Assembly (NCBI GenBank): GCA_017644045.1
Contig: JAEPMI010000007.1
Location: forward strand, 62,001-126,000
Reading direction: 5' to 3'
Length of the DNA stretch: 64,000 nucleotides
Source of the DNA: Deltaproteobacteria bacterium
GTDB taxonomy: Bacteria > Myxococcota_A > Polyangia > Polyangiales > Houyiibacteriaceae
Part shown: positions 36,223-45,794 of the stretch, one piece after another
Layout: every line of letters begins with the position of its first letter
How positions within the stretch are numbered: the stretch's first letter is position 1
Program-made: the position numbers and the translations under genes
The notes under the pieces: generated by a model
Database searches by the model: none
The model's input: only the letters and a program-made list of their open reading frames with translations
Told to the model about the DNA's origin: nothing

Positions 36223-39200
36223 CACTGCGCCTCCAGGGGCGGCGGGGTCACGTCCGCCGGAATGCTCATGTTCTGACCGCGGGGGGCACGCGCGAACTCG
36301 CCCGGCTGGTACGCCGAGAAGCTGGCGTCCTGGGCCTGGGCCTGCGCGATGCACTCCGCGATGCGCTCGTCACCGTACGCCTGCAGGCGGTCGATGGCGA
36401 CGCGGGTGTACTCGGTGTCGAGGCTACCGGCACGAGCCGCGCGAGCCGCGAGGGCGTAGCGGGCGACGGCCAGACACTCGATCGGTCGGGTCTTCTGGTC
36501 GAGGACCTGCCGAACGGCGTCCTCGACGGCGAAGCGGATCTCGTCCCGCGTCTCCTGGTTCAGGCGGACGCCCCGCAGCTGCTGGGCCATCTCGCGCGTC
36601 ATCAGGAAGGGAACCGGCGCGTTGAGCACGCCCTTGGCGAGCAGCTCGTAGACCCGGCCCTGCTGCACATAGGCGGCGATGGTCCAGGTCGGTCGGCCGT
36701 ACTCGGTGACGGGCTTGTAGGCGTCGGCGAGCTCGCCACCGCGTCGGGCGCCCTCGTCGATCTGCGACGCGAGCGACTGCAGGTACTGCTCGAGGTACTG
36801 GTGTCGACCCTCGCGGATCGCGAAGTTCTCGAACTCGTCGATGTTCTCGTTGGCGAGGATGAAGGCGGCGTTCGCGGCGTATTCGGCCGAGAGCGAGCCT
36901 CGGGCCTCGCCGGAGCTGGCGTACGCCTGGACGACGTCGTTGAGCGCGGACTTGTAGTCCCGGGTCTGGCGCAGACGCTGCCGGACCTGAGCGATGCGCC
37001 AGTAGGACTGGACGACGAGCTCGCTCGCCTCGGAGTCGCTGCGGTAGCGCTGGATGAACGAGCGGTACTCGCGAATCGCGCCGTTGTTGTCGTTGCGGTT
37101 GTAGGCGATCTCCGCGATGCGGTACGCCGCCGTGCGCTTGAGCTCCGCGTCCGCCGACGACGACGAGATGATCTCGCGGTAGTAGCGGTTCGCCTGATCG
37201 TAGCGCTGCAGCCGCTCCATGATGACCGCGGTGTTCACCAGCGCGTCGCGCCGGAACTCCGCGATCTTGTCGTCGCTCGAGCGGGCGAAGCGCGGGGAGT
37301 CGACCAGCGTGCGGTAGTTGCTCACCGCCTCTTCGAACTCGAAGCCGCGGTTCGCGTTGTACGCCACGCGGAAGTAGGCGTTCGCCACGATGCGGTCGAG
37401 GCTCGTCTGCCGCTCCGGGTCGTCGCTCGTCTTCGGACCGACCTCGTCGATGATCCGCTGGTAGAGCTGCCGCGCCGAGTCGAAGCGCTGCGTGCGCTCG
37501 AGGGCGGTCGCCGCCTTCTCGAGCGCGATCGGCGCGTCCTGATGGCCCGGCGTCTCGTTCACGGCTTCGACCAGCATTCGCGCCGAGCGCTCGTAGAGGC
37601 GGGTCGCCTCTGCGGAGTTGCCGGCGGCCTCGGCCTGCTCGGCCTCGGCGTAGGTCTCGACCGCGTGCTGGAACTCGATGGCGGTCAGATCGTTGTCCGC
37701 GAGACAGCAGCGGTGCTGCGTGTTGTCGCTCTCGCCACAGAAGGCATCGAGCTCCGCCCCGCTGGGACAAGGCTCGCCCTCCGGGTCGAAGGTGCACTGC
37801 CGCTCGCCGAGCTCGGTCGCCAGCCGCTCGATCTCGTCGCGCTGGTTGAGCGCGATGGCCATCGCACGGAGGTTCTCCCACGCGACGAGACCGGTCTCGT
37901 TGGCGTAGGGGCCCTTGCAGCGCTCCTCGAAGATGCGCTCGAAGCGCTCCTTCGCCTGCGGCCAGTAGCCGTACCAGTAGAGCAGCAGCGCGTTGTTGTA
38001 CTCGTACGCGGCGCGCACCCCCTCCGAGTCCTGCTCGTCGGTCACGCGGGCGATGTAGAGCTCGCGTGCCTGGGCGAGGCGCTGGACCAGCTCGGGCATC
38101 GCCACCGGTGAGACCGTGGGCGGGGTGCCCTGCGGCGCGGGAGCGTCGCTCCGAATGTTGAGCGTTCCGTTCGTGTCGGCGGCCTCGACGAGTCGCTTGA
38201 GCGACTCGACGACGCGCCGAGCGGACTCGGACAGGTGGACGTCGTCCAGGTTCGAGTCACGCACCGAGGCGTACTCGACGGCGGCTTCCTCGTAGCGCTC
38301 CGACCAGTAGAGGGCGTCCGCGAGGTTGTAGTGGAGCTCGTAGGCGTTCGGACTGTTCGGGTACCGATCGAGGTACGCCCGGTACCCGTCGGCCGCGTTG
38401 CCGTAGTGCTCCTGCGCCACTCGACACCTCTCGACCGCGCCGGCCTCATCGCCCGCCTGGATGTACTCCACGCAGTGGCGACGTTCGCGCTGCGCCATCT
38501 GGTGCTGCTGGATGGCGCTGGCGATCAGGGCCTGCTCCGCGAGCTGCTCGGCTTCGCGCTGCTCGGCGGGGTTGTCGGTGTTGGCGTTCCACCAGGCCGA
38601 GCCTTCACCGTACTGAGCGAGCTCGCCCTGCATCGCGAGGGCCGCCTCGAACTGGTTCTGGTTCTGGAGCGCCAGGCGGATCTGGTTGGTGATCTCGGGC
38701 GCCTGCCGATGGTTCGGCCACTTGCTCAGCGCGAGACGCCACACCTCGATCGCATCGGGATACTTGGCCTCGTCGAAGTAGACTTGGCCGAGCGCGAAGT
38801 AGACGTCCGGCGTCCAGTCACGATCCTGCGGAAGGAGGCTCGCGTCCTGCACCCGCTGGATGCCGCTCGGCTGCCCGTCGAGGGTGTCGGGGAGGCCGTT
38901 CTCGTTCCAGTCGTCGTACGCGAAGGCGATGCCGAGGTACTGGATGGCCTCCGGGCGGAGCTCCGAACCGGCCGCGCCAGTGCGCTGCTGCTCGTCGTCG
39001 GACCACTGGACCAACATGCCGAAGTGGCGAATGGCCTCCGGGTAACGGCTCGCGCGGTAGTACGCCCAAGCGACCTTGTAGAGCGCCAGGTTGTAGTTCC
39101 GATCTTCCGGGTCCTGGAGGATCTGGTCGTAGGCGGCGATCGCCAGGTCCAGCGCGTGCTCCGAGCCGTAGTCGTCGAAGTGGTACTCGCCGATGCGGAA

Positions 39201-40235
39201 CCAGGTCTCGCTGAGGAACTCGGCGTCTTCCATGACCGGCGTGCAGCCCTGGTAGGGGTTCACGAACACCCCACCCGGCATCTCCGGGTTGGCCGGGTCC
39301 GACTCGGCGTCGAGACCGATGGCCGGGTGCTCGTCTTCCGCCTCCGCCTCGGCGTCGGCTTCCGCGTCGGCATCGGCCTCCGCTTCGGCGTCCTCGGCCT
39401 GCTCTTCGGCGAACGCGTCCGGGTGGTACGTGTAGTTGTTCGCGCAGACGAGGTTCAGCCACGCACGCAGGGCCTCCTCGATCTTCCCCATCTCGTTGAG
39501 GCAATAGCCGATGAGATAGAAGACGCCGTCGCGGCGACGGTAATCCGGGAAGTTGCGGAGGAGCCGCTGGTAGAGCTCGATGGTCGGGTTGAAGTCCGGC
39601 TGCTCGGGCAGCTCGACCTCTTCACCCTGGTCGGCCAGGAGCTGCAGTCGGTCGTACTCCTGCTGGAACTGGATGGCGCTCCGCTCGAAGTAGAGCTCGC
39701 CCAGCCGGAACATCGCATCCGCCGTGTAGGTGGGGTCGTCCGGGTAACGACGGATGAAGCGTTCGAACTGCTGGATGGCGCGCTCGCGCGCCTCGTCGAG
39801 CAGACGCTCCTCCTCGGCGATCTGCCGGCCGTACCAGCGGTTGCGCCCGCGTCGCTGCCGCAGGTATTCGCGGCGAACCAGCGAGACCACCGTGTTCCGG
39901 TAGGCGCCACCCGACTTGGTGAAGCGCTCGACCTCGGCCTCCATCTCACGGAGCGCCGCGACCTGCGCCGGGGTGGGCGGCGGTCGCTCGTCGACGATCC
40001 GCGTGTCCGTCGTGTCGAGGAACGAGGGGAGCGGCGGCGGCTGGTTGGCGGCCTGCACGGTGCCCTGAGCCTGGCCGGCGACGGTGCCGTTCTGCACGGT
40101 GCCGTTGACCGTGCCGTTCTGGACCGTTCCGTCGGTCGTCCCGGAGTCCGCGGGCACGCCCGCGTCCTGGGCGCTCGCGACCGCGGGGAGCGCGAGCAGC
40201 GCGAGGATCAGCGTCTTCGTCGTCGGCCGAGTCAC
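36222..40235 (-). CDS. Very long periplasmic TPR protein (GltD/AgmU-like)
   Basis: 1337 residues. Signal peptide ends near AVASAQ. A short NGTV repeat (TVQNGTVNGTVQNGTV) follows, then TPR-like helices over nearly the whole length (for example AIQQFERFIRRYPDDP, AAVEYASVRDSNLDD). An acidic Asp-Ala-Glu repeat occurs near residue 285-310 and a Cys-containing loop (FDPEGEPCPSGAEL, THRCC-like) near 840. Size and position in front of the TPR lipoprotein match GltD/AgmU or NfsD of Myxococcus, scaffold proteins of periplasm-spanning machines. Its ATG overlaps the previous stop by 4 bases (ATGA). Confidence 0.85.
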   Translation of the reverse strand: MTRPTTKTLILALLALPAVASAQDAGVPADSGTTDGTVQNGTVNGTVQNGTVAGQAQGTVQAANQPPPLPSFLDTTDTRIVDERPPPTPAQVAALREMEAEVERFTKSGGAYRNTVVSLVRREYLRQRRGRNRWYGRQIAEEERLLDEARERAIQQFERFIRRYPDDPTYTADAMFRLGELYFERSAIQFQQEYDRLQLLADQGEEVELPEQPDFNPTIELYQRLLRNFPDYRRRDGVFYLIGYCLNEMGKIEEALRAWLNLVCANNYTYHPDAFAEEQAEDAEAEADADAEADAEAEAEDEHPAIGLDAESDPANPEMPGGVFVNPYQGCTPVMEDAEFLSETWFRIGEYHFDDYGSEHALDLAIAAYDQILQDPEDRNYNLALYKVAWAYYRASRYPEAIRHFGMLVQWSDDEQQRTGAAGSELRPEAIQYLGIAFAYDDWNENGLPDTLDGQPSGIQRVQDASLLPQDRDWTPDVYFALGQVYFDEAKYPDAIEVWRLALSKWPNHRQAPEITNQIRLALQNQNQFEAALAMQGELAQYGEGSAWWNANTDNPAEQREAEQLAEQALIASAIQQHQMAQRERRHCVEYIQAGDEAGAVERCRVAQEHYGNAADGYRAYLDRYPNSPNAYELHYNLADALYWSERYEEAAVEYASVRDSNLDDVHLSESARRVVESLKRLVEAADTNGTLNIRSDAPAPQGTPPTVSPVAMPELVQRLAQARELYIARVTDEQDSEGVRAAYEYNNALLLYWYGYWPQAKERFERIFEERCKGPYANETGLVAWENLRAMAIALNQRDEIERLATELGERQCTFDPEGEPCPSGAELDAFCGESDNTQHRCCLADNDLTAIEFQHAVETYAEAEQAEAAGNSAEATRLYERSARMLVEAVNETPGHQDAPIALEKAATALERTQRFDSARQLYQRIIDEVGPKTSDDPERQTSLDRIVANAYFRVAYNANRGFEFEEAVSNYRTLVDSPRFARSSDDKIAEFRRDALVNTAVIMERLQRYDQANRYYREIISSSSADAELKRTAAYRIAEIAYNRNDNNGAIREYRSFIQRYRSDSEASELVVQSYWRIAQVRQRLRQTRDYKSALNDVVQAYASSGEARGSLSAEYAANAAFILANENIDEFENFAIREGRHQYLEQYLQSLASQIDEGARRGGELADAYKPVTEYGRPTWTIAAYVQQGRVYELLAKGVLNAPVPFLMTREMAQQLRGVRLNQETRDEIRFAVEDAVRQVLDQKTRPIECLAVARYALAARAARAGSLDTEYTRVAIDRLQAYGDERIAECIAQAQAQDASFSAYQPGEFARAPRGQNMSIPADVTPPPLEAQ

Positions 40236-42616
40236 TGCTCGTCCTCCTGGCCCTGGCCGTCGTCCATGATGTCGCGGAACTCGTCGTCGAGGGCCTGCAG
40301 CTCGCGGCTGCGCTCTCGCGTCAGCATGTCGACGCGCATTCGATGCTCCTCGCGGCGCGCCCAGGACACGTCGATGCGTCCCACGTCGGCGCGGAGCACG
40401 AGATCGTAGAAGCGGGCGCGAACGTCCTCGAAGGTATTCGCAGTGACGGCGCCGATGACCTCTTCCGCCTCGCCCTCGAGGCCGCTGATGGCCTCGCGAT
40501 AACCGGCGAGCTTGGTCTCTTCCTCGTTGATGACCCGGCGCATCTCGCTGACGCGCTCTTCCACCACCGCCTCGATGCGGGCGTCGTGCTGGTCGATCCC
40601 CGCTTCGATGGACGCGAGCCGCCGGAAGAGAGGCTCCGCCTCACTGCCGGAAGCGCCGGTGAGCTGGCGCTCTCGCTCCACCAAGGCCCGGTACTCGTCG
40701 CGGAGGCGGGTGTCGCGCTGGTAGCGCGTGTCGCCGACGCCGACCTGGATGCGGCCGACTTCGATCAGACGCTCGAGCTGGTCGATCTGCTGGCGATAGC
40801 CGACGACCGCGGCCTCTTGCTGTGCGATCTCGGTGAGGATCGCCTCCGGGTTCTCGAGCCCCTCGGCGGTCTCGAGGAAGCGCCGGAGCGCGACGATGCG
40901 CGCATCGAGCCCGAGGAGCTCGACCTGGAGCTCCGAGAGCTGGCGCTCGAGCGCGCGGTAGCGGCCGAGCAGCTCGTCGTCGCGCATCAGGAAGTCGTCT
41001 TCGCTGGTGGGCATGCCACCGAGCTGACGCTCGATCTGGCGGCGCTGCTGGCGAACGCTCTCGAGCTCACCACCGCCGCCGCGGACGTTGCGCTCTTCCC
41101 AGCGGACGAGCTGGCGGCGGACGTCGGCCGAGCGGTTGCGCAGCGCGGTCGTTCGCTCGGCCTGCGAGCGGAGATCGGTGAAGACGCTGACTCGGTTGGG
41201 GGCGCCGAGGGCCGCGTTGAGGCGCACGACGAGATCGTCGGTCTCGCGGATCAGCTGACGGGCCTGGGCGAGATCGCGCAGCGCGTTGACCGCACGCTCG
41301 AAGTCTCCCTCCAGGTTGACCCAGCTACGGGCACGCTCGGGGATGAAGTTGCTGACGTCGAAGGCTTCCATGTTCTCTCGAACCAGTTGCCGGAAGTACG
41401 CCTGAAGGTCCGGATGGGCCTCCTGCATCTCGTCCAGGTCGCGAAGAACGGGCCCGAATTGGTTGCGGACCTCGCGGAAGACGTCGTTCGCGTCGTCGAA
41501 GCGACCGTTGCGCAGGAGCAGGTTGCCCCGCAGCACCTTGCCGTCGGGGATGTAGTGGCTGTCCGGTGCCGCGACGGAGAGCACCTCGAGGGCACGCTCC
41601 GCTCGCGTCGAGTCACCGAGGCGGATGTACACCCAGGCGATCTCGTAGAGGGCCGTGTCGAAGAAAGGCGAGGTGCGGGGCACCGCCTGGTAGGCCTCGA
41701 TCGCCTGGTCGAGCTGATCGGTCTCGTAGTGGAGCCGGCCGAGCGCCAGATGGGTCAGGTGGAGCACCAGTCGCTGCTCCGGCGACGTCGCCTCACCACG
41801 GAGCACGCGGCGGAAGGCCTCGATGGCCTGCGGGTACTCGTTGCGGATCGTGTGGATGACGCCGATGAAGTAGCGCGCCTGAAGGTAATAGGGGCTCCCG
41901 GCGGGCACGGCCTCGAAGGCGACCCGGGCTTGCTCGAGCGTGGCCAGATCGACCTCCGCGCTCGGGGCGAAGCCCTGCTGCTGCTGCTCATCGAGCTGGC
42001 CGGTGCCGGACTCGCGGAGGACGTCCTCCTGCGGGACGGAGCGGCTGTAGAGGTACTTGGCGCGGAAGTAGGCCGTGGTCGCCTCGACCTCGGTCGGGGG
42101 GAGCCGGCTCAGCGCCTGGAAGTACTGCTCCACCCCGTCGAAGTCGCGGATGTGGATGGCGATCTCGATCAGTCGCCCGAGCGATCGCTGGATGTAGGGG
42201 CGCATCGTCGGATCGCTGGCGCGATCGAGCACCTGGCGGAAGCGGGAGCGTGCGCCGAGGTAGTCGCCGGCGTGGAAGAGGCTGTCGCCGAGGAGGAAGA
42301 GCGCGTCCGCCGCAGCGGGGTGGCGCGGATGGTTCTCGACGATGTCGGTGAAGATGATGCTGGCGCGCAGGTAGTCCTGCAGACGGTAGAAGAGCTCGCC
42401 GTCGGTCAGGCGCTCCTCGACGTACGTGGGGCTTCGGACCGACTGGGCGCGGAGCGGCTGGCGCTTGACGTTCTCGAGCTCACCCTCGATGTCGGTGAGC
42501 TCGCGAGAGAGCTCTTGGAGATCCTGAGCGTGACCGGGCGAGCTCCAGACGAGCGTGAGGATCGCGGCGACGGCCAGCAGGACCCCGCCGCCGCGGCGGT
42601 GGGGAGGGATCCTCAT
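40232..42616 (-). CDS. Periplasmic TPR/coiled-coil protein (GltC-like)
   Basis: 794 residues. Signal peptide ends near SPGHAQ. The first half has TPR-type repeats (DGELFYRLQDYLRASIIF, AADALFLLGDSLFHAGDY). The second half, from about residue 430, is a long heptad-rich coiled coil (for example LERQLSELQVELLGLDARI) ending in a charged tail. GltC of Myxococcus is also a periplasmic TPR protein; the coiled-coil half here is longer than I expect for it. It overlaps both neighbours by 4 bases, showing one tightly coupled transcript. Confidence 0.8.
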   Translation of the reverse strand: MRIPPHRRGGGVLLAVAAILTLVWSSPGHAQDLQELSRELTDIEGELENVKRQPLRAQSVRSPTYVEERLTDGELFYRLQDYLRASIIFTDIVENHPRHPAAADALFLLGDSLFHAGDYLGARSRFRQVLDRASDPTMRPYIQRSLGRLIEIAIHIRDFDGVEQYFQALSRLPPTEVEATTAYFRAKYLYSRSVPQEDVLRESGTGQLDEQQQQGFAPSAEVDLATLEQARVAFEAVPAGSPYYLQARYFIGVIHTIRNEYPQAIEAFRRVLRGEATSPEQRLVLHLTHLALGRLHYETDQLDQAIEAYQAVPRTSPFFDTALYEIAWVYIRLGDSTRAERALEVLSVAAPDSHYIPDGKVLRGNLLLRNGRFDDANDVFREVRNQFGPVLRDLDEMQEAHPDLQAYFRQLVRENMEAFDVSNFIPERARSWVNLEGDFERAVNALRDLAQARQLIRETDDLVVRLNAALGAPNRVSVFTDLRSQAERTTALRNRSADVRRQLVRWEERNVRGGGGELESVRQQRRQIERQLGGMPTSEDDFLMRDDELLGRYRALERQLSELQVELLGLDARIVALRRFLETAEGLENPEAILTEIAQQEAAVVGYRQQIDQLERLIEVGRIQVGVGDTRYQRDTRLRDEYRALVERERQLTGASGSEAEPLFRRLASIEAGIDQHDARIEAVVEERVSEMRRVINEEETKLAGYREAISGLEGEAEEVIGAVTANTFEDVRARFYDLVLRADVGRIDVSWARREEHRMRVDMLTRERSRELQALDDEFRDIMDDGQGQEDEQ

Positions 42617-43416
42617 TCGTCGTCTCCGGCGTCTTCCTCGCTTCGCGCACGGCCGCGGTCACGGACCTGCTCCATGTAGCGAATGGCCGGACGTTCCTCG
42701 AGCGGAGCGGTCGGTCCGCCCTTCTCGTAGCCCACGACGCGCACCTGGACGGCGCGGCCCTCCGGCGCGGTGAAGCTGTAGTTCGAGCGCACCTTGAAGC
42801 GGTAGCCCTTCAGATACGAGAAGATGCCGTAGCCGTGGCCTCGGTACTCGAGGTTGACCGTGAGCGTGTGCTCACCGGGCACGATCGAGCCGTTGTAGAC
42901 CTGGAACTCCTCGCGCTCGGCGAGGCTCCCGTCCTCATCCGCCTTGTTGAAGATCGGCGCGCCGTCGAGCGCGTAGACCGCCTTCACGAGTCGGTAGGAA
43001 GAGGACATCCGGTTCTCGTGGATCACGATCGCCTGAGCGCCCGCGACCACGCCCTGCAGGACGGTCTCCGCGAGCAGGCTGAGACGAGCCTTCGAGCGGA
43101 AGATCTGCTCCTTCAGCTCGTTGATTCGCTGCTCGAGATCGCGCAGGCGCACCGCGTAGGTGCCGGCGTCCATCTGGTCGCCCGTCGCGCCAGTGGTGAC
43201 GGCCCCCTCGCCGCCCACGGAGTCGGTGCCCTCGGTACCCGTCTGCGCAGCAGGGTCACCCTCGCCTTCCGGCAGTCCTTCACCGCCGGTGTCGTCGGTG
43301 CCCTCGGTGCCGGTGTCGGTCACCTCGGGATCGTCGGTCTCGCTCTGCGCCATTGCGCCGCTCGCCAACGCGAGCGTCAGCATCAACACGGCTCCGGCCG
43401 CCATCGTCCTGCGCAT
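42613..43416 (-). CDS. Secreted coiled-coil/beta-domain protein, first gene of envelope operon
   Basis: 267 residues from ATG 43416, which has a strong GAGGGGAAG site upstream; an ATG at 43449 is less likely. Signal peptide ends near ASGAMAQ. A Thr/Glu/Gly-rich linker is followed by a coiled coil (LRDLEQRINELKEQI) and a C-terminal beta-rich domain with GEHTLTVNLEYRGHGYGIF and YRFKVRSNYSF, resembling the Ig-like module of periplasmic binding proteins. Function unknown. It opens the operon that continues through the GltC-, GltD-, GltE-like genes to the GltG-like gene. Confidence 0.75.
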   Translation of the reverse strand: MRRTMAAGAVLMLTLALASGAMAQSETDDPEVTDTGTEGTDDTGGEGLPEGEGDPAAQTGTEGTDSVGGEGAVTTGATGDQMDAGTYAVRLRDLEQRINELKEQIFRSKARLSLLAETVLQGVVAGAQAIVIHENRMSSSYRLVKAVYALDGAPIFNKADEDGSLAEREEFQVYNGSIVPGEHTLTVNLEYRGHGYGIFSYLKGYRFKVRSNYSFTAPEGRAVQVRVVGYEKGGPTAPLEERPAIRYMEQVRDRGRARSEEDAGDDE

Positions 43417-43854
43417 CAAAATCTTCCCCTCTGTGGGCTCCCCGAACATCGCGGGGCAATCTCTGGTGCCGTCCGTACGGTGGCGCCACCCTCGATCGAC
43501 GGTTCACCCGCCCTGGGATTCTCTTCTCGAATCTCGGGGGCGGCTGGCCAATCGGGGGTGACGGGCAACGACTTCGTAGCTCCGGCGAGATACCAAATCT
43601 GGCGGGTCGGGTCAACGGCCGCCAATGAGCAAAAATTGCACGAATATCGGAGAGATATCCCCGTCCGGGGTGCACTCCCCACGGATTGGCCGCCGGACGT
43701 GTCGAAGGAGTATGATCGCGCGGATGTCGGGGTGTCATAGACCGTGGGCGTGTCTCGCGCGTCGGAGTGGAGGTGACCCCGCCCCGCCACCCCGAGCTCG
43801 AGCGAACCGGCCATGCCCCGAATGGGCGTGGTCCGCACCCGGTTGTGGGGTTCG
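43417..43854. promoter_or_regulatory. 438-base divergent control region between envelope operon and ECF sigma gene
   Basis: No gene is supported here. It contains an AT-richer part (about 43610-43665), a good minus-strand promoter and a weaker plus-strand candidate (TTGGCC 43686-43691, TATGAT 43711-43716, 19-base spacing). The leader of the envelope operon from its promoter to ATG 43416 is about 165 bases, long enough to hold regulation. Confidence 0.5.
43587..43615 (-). promoter_or_regulatory. Sigma70-type promoter of the envelope operon
   Basis: On the minus strand, TTGACC (43615-43610) and TATCTC (43592-43587) are spaced by 17 bases, placing transcription start near 43580. It points into the 42613-43416 gene after a leader of about 165 bases. 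Confidence 0.55.
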
Positions 43855-44469
43855 GTGAGCGATTCGGAGCAACCGGCGGACGAGGAGCTCCTCGAAGCCT
43901 TCACCCAGGGGGACGCGAGGGCGTTCGAGACGCTGCTCGGGCGGTATCGGGCGCCGATCTACAACTTCATCTTGCGCTCGGTGCGGGATCGGGAGCGGGC
44001 CGCCGACCTGACGCAGGAGACCTTCCTGCGGGTGGTGCAGCGAGCCGACTCCTTTCGGGGGGGATCGAAGCTCTCCACCTGGATCTACGCCATCGCGCGG
44101 AACCTGTGCATCGACCACGGCCGACGGATGGTCTTTCGGCGCCATCAGTCCCTCGATGCTCCGATGAAGCAGTCCGAAGAGAAGAGCAGCCCCATGGTCG
44201 ATCGCGTTCCTTCCCCCGCCCCGGTGACCGATCGGGATGCCATCGCCAAGGAGCTCCAGATCCGCATCGCGGAGGCGGTCGAGGAGCTTCCGGACGACCA
44301 GCGGGAAGTCTTCGTGCTGCGGCAGGTGCAAGGACTCCCATTCAAGGACATCGCGGAGGTGGTCGGTGCCTCTGAGAACACGGTCAAGAGTCGCATGCGC
44401 TATGCCCTGGAACGGCTCCAGGGAGCGCTGGCCGAATACCAGGACTACGTTAGGGAGCTGAGCGCATGA
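43855..44469 (+). CDS. ECF-type RNA polymerase sigma factor
   Basis: 204 residues from GTG 43855; ATG 43813 is in frame but would add 14 residues outside the family. Region 2 contains FLRVVQRADSFRGGSKLSTWIYAIARN split as in ECF factors (core DLTQETF and STWIYAIARNLCID). Region 4 has LPDDQREVFVLRQVQGL and a helix-turn-helix IAEVVGASENTVKSRM. The next gene, overlapping as ATGA, is a zinc-type anti-sigma membrane protein. It is divergent from the Glt/Nfs-like envelope operon, which may be a target. Confidence 0.92.
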   Translation: MSDSEQPADEELLEAFTQGDARAFETLLGRYRAPIYNFILRSVRDRERAADLTQETFLRVVQRADSFRGGSKLSTWIYAIARNLCIDHGRRMVFRRHQSLDAPMKQSEEKSSPMVDRVPSPAPVTDRDAIAKELQIRIAEAVEELPDDQREVFVLRQVQGLPFKDIAEVVGASENTVKSRMRYALERLQGALAEYQDYVRELSA

Positions 44470-45794
44470 GCTGTTCCCACGACGAACGACTGCTCGACTT
44501 GGTGATGGGAGAGATCCCCGCCGAGGATGCGGCCGCGTTGCGCGCGGAGGCGCTGGAGTGTCCGCACTGCCACGATGCGCTGGCCCAGCTGGAGCTCGGC
44601 GCCGCCCTGGCGGCCCGGATGCCGATGGAGGAGCCCCCGCCCGCGATGGACGCCATCATCATGAAGGCGGCGCGCGAGAAGGCGGAGTCCATGGCCACCG
44701 AGCGAGCGAAGGTCGCCGCGGTGGTGGAGGAGCCGGCGGTGGAGGCCGAGGCGGCGGCGGCGGATCCGAGCGCTTTGGAACGCCTGAAGAAGTGGGCGTC
44801 CGGCATCACCCTCGGACCGCAGCTGGCGATGGCCAGCGTGATGGTGCTCGTGGTGAGCATCGGGCTCTTCTATCTGCCCGAGGGCGGTGGAGACACGGTG
44901 GCCCGCACGGCGGTGACCCCAGATCCCGAGGGTGAGGCGATCAGCGCCCTCCCCGATCCCTCCATGGCCCCCGCCGACTCCGACCTCCCGGGCGAAGAGC
45001 CCGAGGTGGCGCTCGAGGTGGGCGAGGCCGAGAGCGACGAGGCCGACGACCAGGCCCCGAGTGCCTTCGGCTTCGAGGATCGGGTGGCGGGCAGCCGGGG
45101 CTACGGCGGCGACGACCTGGACCTCGCCGATGCGCGGCGGAACCGGCCGACGCAACGGCAGGGCCCGGAGACCGAGGAAGCGAGATCCGTCCCCGCGACG
45201 CCGCGCCAGCAGCGCGTCGCCCGTGCCGAGGCCCAGCGGGCGGACGTGGAGAACGAGGATCCCCTCCCCAGCTTCGAGGCTTCGAACGCGGGGGTGCCCG
45301 CACCGGCTGGGGTGGCCCAGGCGCCGAGCGAGCCCAGCCCCCAGCCGAGCGCCCGAGCTGCGGGCTCCAGCTACGAGGCCGGCGTTCAGAGCTACCGCGG
45401 TGGTCGCACCCAGGAAGCGGAGGGGGAGCTGCTGGACGCCCTCGAGCGCGAGTCGCCGAGCCGCGACGTGTACCCCAACGCCGTGCACCAGCTCGCGCGG
45501 AACTATCGGCGGAGCAACGACTGCCAGAACGCCGTGACGCACTATCAGGATCTCCTGCAGCGCTTCCCGAGCTACGCCCAGCTCCCGCAGGCGCTCGTGG
45601 AGGCCGCCGACTGTCAGCGGCGCCTCGGTCGACTGCGCCAGGCGCGGACCCTGCTCGAGCGCGCGCAGCGCTACGCGAGCACCCGCGCGGTCGCGAGCCG
45701 AGAGCTCCAGCGCATCGAGACCCTCGAGCGCGCGAGCCGACGACGCGCCGCGCCCGCTGCGGCCGACGCCTACGAAGCCGCCGAAGCGTACTGA
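44466..45794 (+). CDS. Zinc-finger anti-sigma factor with TM helix and C-terminal TPR
   Basis: 442 residues. The N-terminus has H5 followed by C32-x-x-C35, the ZAS anti-sigma zinc motif (zf-HC2 type). A single TM helix lies at about 117-139. A long acidic, Pro-rich periplasmic linker follows, and a C-terminal domain (about 310-430) with TPR-like repeats (SSYEAGVQSYRGGRTQEAEGEL, VTHYQDLLQRFPSYAQL). It should hold the sigma factor at the membrane and release it in response to an envelope signal. The periplasmic TPR part is unusual and may read interaction with the neighbouring TPR machine. Confidence 0.85.
   Translation: MSCSHDERLLDLVMGEIPAEDAAALRAEALECPHCHDALAQLELGAALAARMPMEEPPPAMDAIIMKAAREKAESMATERAKVAAVVEEPAVEAEAAAADPSALERLKKWASGITLGPQLAMASVMVLVVSIGLFYLPEGGGDTVARTAVTPDPEGEAISALPDPSMAPADSDLPGEEPEVALEVGEAESDEADDQAPSAFGFEDRVAGSRGYGGDDLDLADARRNRPTQRQGPETEEARSVPATPRQQRVARAEAQRADVENEDPLPSFEASNAGVPAPAGVAQAPSEPSPQPSARAAGSSYEAGVQSYRGGRTQEAEGELLDALERESPSRDVYPNAVHQLARNYRRSNDCQNAVTHYQDLLQRFPSYAQLPQALVEAADCQRRLGRLRQARTLLERAQRYASTRAVASRELQRIETLERASRRRAAPAAADAYEAAEAY

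Noticed and set aside
38235-40409. 724-codon plus-strand frame
   Set aside because: Antisense to the long TPR protein, which has a signal peptide, repeats and overlapping neighbours in its favour.
40343-42679. 778-codon plus-strand frame
   Set aside because: Antisense to the GltC-like gene, low-complexity Leu/Glu/Val composition, no start signal.
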